From: Mariprofundaceae bacterium
GTDB lineage: Bacteria; Pseudomonadota; Zetaproteobacteria; Mariprofundales; Mariprofundaceae
DNA: 6,860 bases
NCBI GenBank assembly: GCA_030950825.1
Contig: JAUZQT010000028.1
Span: forward strand, 1-6,860
Direction of reading: 5' to 3'
How positions within the stretch are numbered: position 1 is the stretch's first letter; each line of letters begins with the position of its first letter. The notes below the pieces were generated by a model that saw nothing but the letters and a program-made list of their open reading frames with translations, did no database searches and was not told where the DNA came from. The position numbers and the translations under genes are program-made. Below are positions 1-5,677 of the stretch, piece after piece.

Positions 1-46
1 AGCTTCGGCGCGATCATCACGGCGATTCATGAATAATGCAGGCTAG
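1..46. repeat. Right end of a MITE-like palindromic element (copy C, cut by window edge)
   Basis: Positions 1-31 are identical to 228-258, which is the right arm of the element at 105-258. Positions 27-46 are the inverted complement of the left terminus at 105-124, with 18 of 20 bases matching. This makes 1-46 the outer right end of a further copy whose remainder lies outside the window. It retains the terminal ~15 bases (ending ggctag) that the 105-258 copy has lost. No transposase coding is visible. The terminal sequence (ctagcccgcattattcat, read inward) could belong to an insertion-sequence family, but I cannot name the family with certainty. Confidence 0.6.
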
Positions 47-104
47 CAGACCGCTGAACTCTTTCATATTCGCTGGGGCTAAGATAGCCTCAATATAGAG
101 GCTA
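47..104. other. 58-bp spacer between two repeat copies, with small hairpin
   Basis: This short stretch separates the right end of copy C from the left end of copy A. It contains a perfect 7-bp inverted repeat, tagcctc at 85-91 and gaggcta at 98-104, with a 6-nt loop. A competing short stem, ggct 77-80 with agcc 86-89, overlaps it. There is no open frame or promoter of note. It may be host DNA trapped between two insertions, or the inner part of a compound element. Confidence 0.35.
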
Positions 105-258
105 CTAGCCCGCATTATTCATAAATGCTGCCGCGCCCTCGCTTGCCCCTTTGTCCGCAACGAATCCTTTGCCAATCGCCCGTATGCATGGCTACGGCAC
201 TCATGGCAAAAAATCCGTTGCAAACAAAGCTTCGGCGCGATCATCACGGCGATTCATG
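105..258. repeat. MITE-like palindromic element (copy A)
   Basis: This ~154-bp non-coding element is built as a long imperfect inverted repeat. The left terminus (105-124) matches the inverted right terminus of copy C. The inner arms also pair: about 149-174 is complementary to about 203-229, reading ctttgtccgcaacgaatcc on one side and ctttgtttgcaacggattt on the inverted other side, with mostly C/T differences. The centre around 175-200 is unpaired and contains gcatggctacgg. The right arm (228-258) is identical to 1-31, but the final ~15 bp of the expected terminus are missing and sequence resembling an RHS gene follows. A copy of the left arm plus centre recurs at 4150-4241. Size, terminal inverted repeats and lack of coding fit a non-autonomous mobile element (MITE) or a large REP/BIME-like repeat. 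Confidence 0.6.
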
Positions 259-485
259 CAAGACGGTATCTGATCCAGTTCGTAAGCCGCATAAATATGA
301 TAATATAAAAGCCTGACCTGGTTCTTATGGATGAAACTCTGGCTCTGCAATGGATTCACATTATCCGTAACCCCTGCAATCGTGCTTTCAGGATTCCAAC
401 TGATAAACTGACTCAATACAGACCCTTGCTGCAACATCTGCAAGCGTCCACGAGCATCATAATTACGTCTAAAATTAACGAAAGT
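259..485 (-). pseudogene. RHS/YD-repeat protein fragment (remnant)
   Basis: On the minus strand the frame opens after a stop at 486-488 and reads without a proper start into residues NYDARGRL, then SQFISWNPESTIAGVTDNVNP and LQSQSF. This is the spacing and wording of YD repeats found in RHS proteins, where YDxxGRL is followed about 35 residues later by a further SFxYDxLxRL. The expected next YD motif is absent. The similarity fades near 330 and the frame then runs into the repeat at 228-258. No start codon, signal peptide or second full repeat is present, so this is a short decayed internal piece of a much larger gene. RHS/YD proteins are large surface or secreted proteins, often toxin carriers, but no toxin tip is visible. 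The assignment rests on a single YD motif plus its context and is moderate. Confidence 0.45.
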
Positions 486-495
486 TCACTCCTTT

Positions 496-732
496 TTATC
501 CATAAAGGGTAGCGTCCCCTTTTTTTCCAATAAAGGGTAGCGTCCCCTTTTTTTCCACAGCCTTATCGACAGCCCGAGAGGCAATCATCTCAGTCACCGT
601 CAAGCCAATGCCATAACGCCTACAAATACGCCGAAATGGTAAATCAGTAATACCTGCCATCGGAGCTAAAACCAACGGTGGATCAATGCGATGTGTTCCC
701 AGCGTAAATCCTGGGAGTGGAACTTGACTCAT
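496..732 (-). pseudogene. dusB: 5' fragment of tRNA-dihydrouridine synthase B (dusB)
   Basis: The first ~55 residues match the start of DusB, the FMN-dependent enzyme that reduces uridine to dihydrouridine in the tRNA D-loop. The diagnostic FMN-site block is present (LAPMAGITDLPFRR, residues 22-35), followed by YGIGLTVTEMIASRA (40-54). The ATG at 732-730 has a purine-rich gagg six bases upstream, so the 5' end looks native. Intact DusB is about 320-340 residues. Here homology stops around residue 58, and the frame then only translates the 28-bp repeats until a stop at 496-498. The catalytic Cys region, the rest of the TIM barrel and the tRNA-binding domain are absent, so the product cannot be active. 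A functional copy probably exists elsewhere in the genome. The truncation coincides with the REP-like repeat, suggesting recombination or deletion there. Confidence 0.85.
502..557. repeat. Tandem 28-bp REP-like repeat (two exact units)
   Basis: Units 502-529 and 530-557 are identical over 28 bp. Each contains aaagggtagcgtcccc followed by a T7 run. Inside each unit aaaggg and cccttt can pair around a 7-nt loop, giving a short palindrome. A degenerate partial third unit lies just to the left (about 488-501). Read on the minus strand the core is ggggacgctaccc, a type of sequence commonly seen as dispersed REP-like repeats in proteobacteria. The repeat replaces the continuation of the dusB fragment: its right edge at 557 falls at codon 59 of that frame. 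It is not a CRISPR, because there are no unique spacers. Confidence 0.7.
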
Positions 733-892
733 GGTGTGCCTCTGCCTAAAAAAAAGGCAATGCTAGATTTGAATCATAGTATTGTCGAATACTTCTAAAT
801 ATTTAATGCGTGACAAACCATCAAATCTAGAGGCTTCGCACCCCCCATGTTTAGGGGGAGTAAAAAACAACAATGTTCGCTATACTTTTCGC
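733..892. promoter_or_regulatory. Divergent intergenic region upstream of the sensor kinase
   Basis: This region lies between the dusB fragment (minus) and the kinase gene (plus). It holds an exact 10-bp inverted repeat, ctagatttga at 763-772 and tcaaatctag at 821-830. It also has a 5-bp stem with A7 loop at 743-759, and a C5/G5 hairpin at 842-858. A good -10 match, tatact, sits at 881-886, but no convincing -35 stands 16-18 bp upstream. If that -10 is used, the transcript would begin very near the ATG at 893 and be almost leaderless. The inverted repeat could be a regulator site or a repeat remnant. No promoter can be assigned firmly. Confidence 0.35.
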
Positions 893-2728
893 ATGGCTTT
901 ACTTTGCAGGCGTGTTTTAATCCTTATTTTTTTGTCTTTGGTTTCTGCATCAGCATTTGCCAATACTATTCTATCGCCTAAAGATCCACTGCAATTCCAA
1001 CAGGCAAATTTTGTTCATAATGATGCGTTTGAAATTCCTACATTTAAGCCAGCAGAGATCATTGATTTGCCACATACATGGGATACCCCTCAAGGGCAAT
1101 CGGGCTGGTATAGATTTACATTTGAAGTCCAAGATATGGAACCGAAGACATATGCAGTTTACCTGCCATCATTGAATATGAATGCCGAGATATTTCTTAA
1201 TGGGGTGAGCATTGGTTCAGGTGGTCAAATGACTACACCTGTATCCAGATACTGGCATAAACCCATGATACAGACTTTCTCATCCAAGTTGTTTGTACAG
1301 GATGAAAATACGATAAACATTCATGTCATTGCATCATCTCCAGGTATTTTTGGGCATCTCGGCAAAGTGAGCGTGGGGCTTCAATCTCAGCTTGCACCTG
1401 AGTATGCATGGCAATTTTTTGAAGAAGATACGCTATATGTCATCTCAATGGCGTTGGGCTTTCTGATTGGTACAGTCATGTTGTACTTATGGTATTTACG
1501 CCGCAGAGATGAGTCCCTTTGGTTTGCACTGGGCTGTATCGCATGGGCTCTGAGCTGCTTCAATATCACGGTGGTGAATATCCCAGTATCAACCAAAGCT
1601 TGGGAGATTACGATGCTTTGGATCATTGGCTGGACTCCCGTGTTTCTATCCATGTTTCTTCATCGCTTTATGATGATAAAGCAACGGACTCTGGAGCAGC
1701 TGATGTTCAGCATAGGCATACTATTTTACCCGTTGCTTTGGCTGGTGCCAGACACATCTATTTATTTCACAACATATTTCTGGCATGGCGCAGCGATTGC
1801 CATGGCATTACATGCTATTTACTTGCTGGTTCGCAGGAAAAATGAACTGATACATGAACAGCCTTTTTCTATCCAGTCACTTATCGTGGTGATGGTTCTG
1901 GTAGTGATTTTTGGTATCCATGATTTTATGGTAATGTTGGAAATATTACCTGCCAATTCACATGCATGGTTGGGCTTTGCGGTGCCTATGCTATTGCTTG
2001 GGATTCTTGTTTTATTGATTCGTCGCTTTGTGGATGCGGCCGCTGGGTTAGAAATTGCCAATGCAACATTGGAACAAAAAGTGAGTGCCGCCGAAAGGCG
2101 TATTAACGAAAATTATCAAGTCATTGCAGGCTTAGAAATGGCTAGAGCACTTGACCAAGAACGAAATCGTATTTTTGGCGATTTGCATGATGATTTGGGG
2201 GCAAAGCTTCTGTCTTTGGTTTATAAAAGCGAGACGGATGATCAGAAACACTTGGCTAAAGATGCCATGAATGGCTTAAGGGAAATTGTACGCCGAAATG
2301 TTGACGATGTGCATGACTATTCGATGACTATTACTGTGTTGCAATGGCGTTTGGAGTGTAAACAACGTCTAGATGATAAGGGCGTTATGTTGGACTGGCA
2401 CCAATGTCATTTAGAAAAAGTTGCAAGTATGCCATCGCGAGCTACCCCGCAGTTGACCAGTCTGCTACGCGAAGCCATAAGTAATGCGCTTAAATATGGC
2501 GATGACAAACATATCACTGTACGTTTGCAATATCGAAATAAACATTTGCTTATGTCGGTCCGAAATCAGGGTGCTGCATGGCTTGAAAAAAGTTCTGCGA
2601 GTAGTGGTCGCAATAGCATGAAAAATCGGGTTGACTCCCTTAACGGTAACATTCGTTGGCGGGCAGGGAAAAAGGGTGGCTGCCATGTGTCATGGTGCAT
2701 CCCCTTGGAGGTAAATGAGCATGGATGA
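893..2728 (+). CDS. 7TMR-DISM-type membrane sensor histidine kinase
   Basis: This 611-residue inner-membrane kinase is the sensor of a two-component pair. The ATG at 893 is chosen because it directly begins a signal peptide (residues 1-23, hydrophobic core LILIFLSLV, cleavage after SAFA). Upstream in-frame TTG 782 and ATG 806 would add a charged, non-membrane leader, and no start has a good Shine-Dalgarno. Residues ~24-180 form a periplasmic domain with LPHTW (59-63), GWYRFTF (71-77) and a FLNG turn (101-104), resembling the galactose-binding jelly-roll of 7TMR-DISM proteins and family-2 glycosidases. Seven hydrophobic helices span ~182-376, and a coiled coil runs ~380-428. HisKA_3 follows, with ERNRIFGDLHDDLG and His432 as phospho-acceptor. 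The HATPase has Asn531 in its N box (REAISNALKYG) and a degenerate G1 box with Asn558 where Asp is usual. It overlaps the response regulator gene. The ligand is unknown, possibly a carbohydrate or cell-wall fragment. Confidence 0.88.
   Translation: MALLCRRVLILIFLSLVSASAFANTILSPKDPLQFQQANFVHNDAFEIPTFKPAEIIDLPHTWDTPQGQSGWYRFTFEVQDMEPKTYAVYLPSLNMNAEIFLNGVSIGSGGQMTTPVSRYWHKPMIQTFSSKLFVQDENTINIHVIASSPGIFGHLGKVSVGLQSQLAPEYAWQFFEEDTLYVISMALGFLIGTVMLYLWYLRRRDESLWFALGCIAWALSCFNITVVNIPVSTKAWEITMLWIIGWTPVFLSMFLHRFMMIKQRTLEQLMFSIGILFYPLLWLVPDTSIYFTTYFWHGAAIAMALHAIYLLVRRKNELIHEQPFSIQSLIVVMVLVVIFGIHDFMVMLEILPANSHAWLGFAVPMLLLGILVLLIRRFVDAAAGLEIANATLEQKVSAAERRINENYQVIAGLEMARALDQERNRIFGDLHDDLGAKLLSLVYKSETDDQKHLAKDAMNGLREIVRRNVDDVHDYSMTITVLQWRLECKQRLDDKGVMLDWHQCHLEKVASMPSRATPQLTSLLREAISNALKYGDDKHITVRLQYRNKHLLMSVRNQGAAWLEKSSASSGRNSMKNRVDSLNGNIRWRAGKKGGCHVSWCIPLEVNEHG
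2707..2711 (+). promoter_or_regulatory. Shine-Dalgarno of the response regulator gene
   Basis: GGAGG inside the 3' end of the kinase gene precedes two in-frame ATGs. The spacing is 3 nt to ATG 2715 and 9 nt to ATG 2721. The second fits normal spacing better, so translation probably starts at 2721. The site's position within the upstream coding region implies translational coupling. Confidence 0.6.
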
Positions 2729-3374
2729 AAAGATACAACGGGTGCTGCTGCTTGAAGATCATCCCGACGCGCAACAGTGGTTGTGTGATGCGATTCACAT
2801 TGCATTTGGGGCTGACACACAGGTTGACATCACAAGTTTGGTAAAAGATTCACTGGCTTTGGCAGATAGTCATATGTATGACTTAGTTGTGGCGGACTTA
2901 CATCTACCTGATGGCACAGGTACAGCACTGGTAAAGCATATAAAGATGAAGTCAAATCCATGTTTTTGTGTGGTGGCAACTATTTTTTCTGATAACCAAC
3001 ACCTTTTCCCAGCGCTCAAAGCAGGTGCTGATGGTTATTTACTTAAAGATGAAGGTAAAGAAGATATTGCTCTGATGTTGCAGGGCATTTTGGAAGGTAA
3101 ACCACCCATTTCTGCTATGGTTGCGCAGCAAATGCTTCACCACTTTCATCAAGCCGCACCTGCTGAGGAAGCTGATGATAGCTTGATGTTAACCAATCGG
3201 GAGCGCGAAATTCTGCTTTATATTTCAAAAGGTATGAGTACCAAAGAATGCGCTGAGTTGATGAGTATTAGCTATCATACAGCATCTGAGTATATCCAAA
3301 ATGTCTACCGAAAACTAGATGTACACTCGCGTGTTGAGGCAACACTGGAAGCGGTAAGAATGGGATTCACATGA
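2721..3374 (+). CDS. NarL/LuxR-family response regulator
   Basis: This 217-residue transcription factor is the evident partner of the kinase just upstream, whose gene it overlaps by 8 nt (14 nt if ATG 2715 is used). The receiver domain (about 5-120) shows the acidic pair Glu12-Asp13, phospho-acceptor Asp59 in VVADLHLPDG, the switch residue Thr87 and Lys109 in the YLLKD motif. A linker rich in Gln, His and Ala follows. A C-terminal LuxR-type helix-turn-helix occupies about 157-217, with the standard LTNREREIL opening, GMSTKECAELM and the recognition stretch YHTASEYIQNVYRKLDV. All key residues are present, so it should be functional. HisKA_3 kinases normally pair with this regulator class, which supports a working two-component system. 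Its targets cannot be read from the window. The stop codon overlaps the next gene's ATG (ATGA), so the hydrolase is likely co-translated. Confidence 0.92.
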   Translation: MDEKIQRVLLLEDHPDAQQWLCDAIHIAFGADTQVDITSLVKDSLALADSHMYDLVVADLHLPDGTGTALVKHIKMKSNPCFCVVATIFSDNQHLFPALKAGADGYLLKDEGKEDIALMLQGILEGKPPISAMVAQQMLHHFHQAAPAEEADDSLMLTNREREILLYISKGMSTKECAELMSISYHTASEYIQNVYRKLDVHSRVEATLEAVRMGFT

Positions 3375-4128
3375 TTAAAGAAGTCTATTCTGCAAGTATG
3401 AAAATTTCAGAAGTAGAGGCTAAGAAGTTCCAAAAGCATTGCATCTTTCTTCATGGGTGGGATATAAACCAAAATATTCCCTTCTTAAAATATGGTATAC
3501 CAGCTATTCAACAGCTCGTACCATTTGAAAATTATTTATCACCAGTCATGGCTAGGGGTGGTTGGTTTTCACACCGTATTGTTTATCCTTCTCAGTTACC
3601 ATTCCTTGAAGATACGAATTATGTTCAAGCGTATTTTAATGGTCTTATGCGCAAGGATTACCAGTTTCAAAAACATTGTTGATTGGATATAGTACTGGGG
3701 GCTTAGTTGCAAGATCATTGGTTGCTAATTCTGGGTTTCAGTGTGATGGGTTATTTACGTTGGCAGCACCACACTTTGGTCTCCTAGATTATGCTAATAA
3801 CTTTAAATTTTTTCCATCTGTAAGAGCAATGTTACATGGCTCCGCTTCATTAGCTTCACTAAATGGGCATAGCATGGACATTAAAATGAGGCACCGATAC
3901 AGGTATTATGGCGTTACTTATGAGAACAAAGCCGATGATGGACTCGTGCCTTACGCAAGTGCAATAGCGCAAGGATTAAAAGGTATCCACCCCCAACACC
4001 AGCGTTATATTCATTTGGAGAAAAGAACTGAAGGAGGGTCATCATTGGTTCATAATACTGAGGCTCTAGACCCTAAGCATATGTTCCCTTTCCTTAATGA
4101 TTGTACGAGAGCACTACAGATTTTATAA
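3371..4128 (+). pseudogene. Alpha/beta-hydrolase (lipase-like), split by a -1 frameshift
   Basis: The gene starts at ATG 3371, overlapping the regulator stop as ATGA with GGGA 5 nt upstream. The first frame (3371-3682, 103 aa) contains the beta-strand and oxyanion-type motif CIFLHGWD and ends in a premature TGA. The rest (to TAA 4126-4128) lies in the -1 frame, open from 3640. It has the nucleophile elbow GYSTGG (Ser codon 3691-3693), AAPHFG, an acid candidate in DDGLVP (Asp codons 3934 and 3937) and a His in SLVHN (codon 4051-4053). A single one-base change in or near the A5 run at 3669-3673 joins the two as QFQK-TLLIGYSTGG, the expected strand-elbow wording. The joined product would be about 250 aa. 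No signal peptide is obvious, which suggests a cytoplasmic location. It is probably a lipase/esterase or PGAP1-like hydrolase. The break could be a pseudogene mutation, a sequencing error or, less likely, recoding. Confidence 0.75.
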
Positions 4129-4149
4129 GCCAAAGGTGTGTATTAGTAG

Positions 4150-4241
4150 CTAACCCGCATGATTCACAAATACTGCCGTGCCCTTGCTTGATCCTTTGTC
4201 CGCAAGAATGCCTCGTCGCTCATCCGCAAGCATGGCTACGG
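4150..4241. repeat. MITE-like element, left arm plus centre (copy B)
   Basis: These 92 bp align end to end with 105-197 of copy A with one base of length difference and, by eye, roughly three quarters identity. Shared blocks include acccgcat/gcccgcat, tgctt, cctttgtccgcaa and the exact gcatggctacgg at the inner end. The right arm is missing. The copy fills most of the gap between the hydrolase stop (4128) and the convergent outer-membrane protein stop (4243), and no classic U-tailed terminator is seen there. Its greater divergence suggests it is older than the 1-31/228-258 pair. Confidence 0.6.
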
Positions 4242-4242
4242 G

Positions 4243-5469
4243 CTAAAAGAACGTCGTCATTAATAAATATGAATCAAAAGCTTTAGGCATATTTTTCCCA
4301 CGGTAAGTATCTTGCACTTCAAGCCTTACAATAAGCGGTAATGGTATTTCACCCTGTTGCCATGCCTCAATGCCACTCCATGATGCAGATACACGCCACT
4401 GGTCGGCAAAAATATCTGTGTTGGCCATCAGTGCGACAGTGTTGTTACCCATTTTAGAGACATATCGATCTGAGTTTTTAGCATAGCGATGCCAGGTAGT
4501 GCTAAGCCGCCAGTTACCCATAACCTTGCCCAGTTCAATATCATGTTCCCAGTAATCGCCAAGGTTTCTTTTCAGCTCTTCTTTGCTAGCAGAAACCGCC
4601 AAAACTTCCCCTGGCGCTGGCACTCGCATGGTTCGCGTATCCTCAAACTGCCAAGTACGCACTGTTTTAAGATGCAAATCAAACCCAGCACCTAAATCAC
4701 GGAAGTATTCAAACTGCATGAAAATATCATTGCTACCATCAGCCACGACGACATCAAATAAGTCGTCAGGATTATCTGCTTTGGCAATACCCGCTCGATA
4801 TGCCGCACCCAGAACAATACTTTGCTTATCGTCCTTCAGGGCACGCCATAACCCTCCGAACACTGGGTCACCAGCACCCGAGGTCGTGACACTTCCTATC
4901 CGTTTATATCCATAACCAAAGACAGGCGAGGTTAAAATATTTTGCACACCTTCAGTGCCAACTGGATTGATGGCACCTCCTGCTGGAGCAAAAGGAAAGT
5001 TCGTTGGCCCAATCGCTGCATTTGCATTAAAGAGCGGGTTGAAGCCCACATTACCGCCAGCTACTGAGAAATTTACATGACTTTGGTTACGAACATACTC
5101 CAAGATGGTTCCAATGGAGATATCTTCAGTCAAGCCGTAACCTAATGTGATGCGTGTACGGTCAGATACGACATCTGTATTAAGCGTTGTCGTACCCAAA
5201 GTAGCGCTCGGACCGAGTAATGCTAACGCTGGAAAAATATTGCTGTTCAGGTCAATAGCATCAAAAGAAGCACCTAGATTTTCCTCTTTCTTAAATGGGT
5301 TGAACCGCTTGTCAAAGGAGCTTCGACGCACTTCGACCTGAACAACCCATCTGCCCTCAGGAGCAATAAGTGCTAGGGCATGTTTGGCGCTCTCATTTGT
5401 TTTATCCTCTGCCATCGCAACGCTGCTTATCAATAGCGCCCATAGACCAAAGATCATTCTCTTTTTCAA
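4243..5469 (-). CDS. Outer-membrane beta-barrel protein
   Basis: This 408-residue exported protein has a signal peptide MKKRMIFGLWALLISSVAMA with cleavage before EDK. The mature part has many alternating hydrophobic/polar strands, such as RTRITLGYGL, SIGTILEYVR and QWRVSASWSG. The last residue is Phe (MTTFF), the usual BAM recognition signature of outer-membrane barrels. Asn/Gly/Ala-rich stretches around 135-175 look like an extracellular loop. The TTG at 5469 is preferred as start because GAGGG (5481-5477) lies 7 nt upstream, while the next ATG (5457) is too far from any Shine-Dalgarno. The strand pattern recalls the MetA-pathway phenol-degradation (Phenol_MetA_deg) barrels, but that is a tentative impression and the substrate, if any, is unknown. 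The gene is transcribed from its own promoter region and is convergent with the hydrolase. Its stop sits 2 bp from repeat copy B. Confidence 0.8.
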   Translation of the reverse strand: MKKRMIFGLWALLISSVAMAEDKTNESAKHALALIAPEGRWVVQVEVRRSSFDKRFNPFKKEENLGASFDAIDLNSNIFPALALLGPSATLGTTTLNTDVVSDRTRITLGYGLTEDISIGTILEYVRNQSHVNFSVAGGNVGFNPLFNANAAIGPTNFPFAPAGGAINPVGTEGVQNILTSPVFGYGYKRIGSVTTSGAGDPVFGGLWRALKDDKQSIVLGAAYRAGIAKADNPDDLFDVVVADGSNDIFMQFEYFRDLGAGFDLHLKTVRTWQFEDTRTMRVPAPGEVLAVSASKEELKRNLGDYWEHDIELGKVMGNWRLSTTWHRYAKNSDRYVSKMGNNTVALMANTDIFADQWRVSASWSGIEAWQQGEIPLPLIVRLEVQDTYRGKNMPKAFDSYLLMTTFF

Positions 5470-5476
5470 AAAAACA

Positions 5477-5481
5477 CCCTC
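5477..5481 (-). promoter_or_regulatory. Shine-Dalgarno supporting a TTG start
   Basis: Read on the minus strand this is GAGGG, followed by tgttttttt and then TTG at 5469. The 7-nt spacing is ideal and decides in favour of the TTG start over the internal ATG at 5457. Confidence 0.65.
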
Positions 5482-5499
5482 ATATCCATACCCTCAATA

Positions 5500-5527
5500 C
5501 ATATACTCAAAAAGTATACTGTTCCAA
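5500..5527 (-). promoter_or_regulatory. Candidate promoter with inverted repeat for the outer-membrane protein
   Basis: On the minus strand TTGGAA (5527-5522) and TATATG (5505-5500) are separated by 16 bp and each matches 4 of 6 sigma-70 consensus bases. The predicted start near 5493 would give a leader of about 24 nt that includes the Shine-Dalgarno. Between and overlapping these boxes is a perfect 6-bp inverted repeat, tatact 5502-5507 and agtata 5513-5518 with a 5-nt loop, next to the palindrome agtatact (5513-5520). This placement is what a repressor operator would look like. The boxes are weak matches, so the call is tentative. Confidence 0.3.
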
Positions 5528-5618
5528 TTCAGTAAAAGCTCCTTTTCTACACTATAATTCGAGAAGGTATGCGCTCTCAGTAAGCACTTTTGCAGCTCGT
5601 AAGCATTGAAATATATAT

Positions 5619-5648
5619 AAAAAAAGGCAGCAATTTCTCGCTGCCTTT
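5619..5648 (-). terminator. Intrinsic terminator of the Asp-box surface protein gene
   Basis: A perfect 9-bp stem (aaaggcagc 5623-5631 with gctgccttt 5640-5648) encloses an 8-nt loop. On the minus strand the stem is followed by a run of T (complement of the A run from 5619). It lies 29 bp past the stop codon of the upstream minus-strand gene and ends its transcription before the outer-membrane protein promoter. Confidence 0.85.
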
Positions 5649-5677
5649 CTATTTCTTATCTAGCAATAAATCGCTGA

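Noticed and set aside
1..258. Complete insertion sequence
   Set aside because: Termini are present, but there is no frame with transposase motifs and the element is only ~154 bp. Small open frames here overlap the repeat and have no coding character.
502..557. CRISPR array
   Set aside because: The two 28-bp units are directly adjacent with no spacer between them, and there are no cas genes.
842..858. C5/G5 hairpin as an intrinsic terminator
   Set aside because: The stem is only 5 bp and is followed by agtaaaaaac rather than a T run. It also lies just upstream of, and in the leader of, a plus-strand gene.
782..892. Kinase start at TTG 782 or ATG 806
   Set aside because: The added residues are polar and would sit before a normal signal peptide, and neither start has a ribosome site. 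They cannot be fully excluded because 893 also lacks one.
3676..4128. A separate 150-aa hydrolase gene starting at TTG 3676
   Set aside because: It would begin inside the strand before the nucleophile elbow, has no Shine-Dalgarno and lacks the HG region. It is the second half of the gene starting at 3371.
4101..4286. Plus-strand 61-aa open frame
   Set aside because: It overlaps the hydrolase end, repeat copy B and the outer-membrane protein end. It has no ribosome site or recognisable motif.
5370..5609. Plus-strand 79-aa open frame in the 5470-5677 gap
   Set aside because: It is antisense to the signal peptide and runs through promoter-like AT-rich DNA. It has no Shine-Dalgarno and no recognisable similarity.
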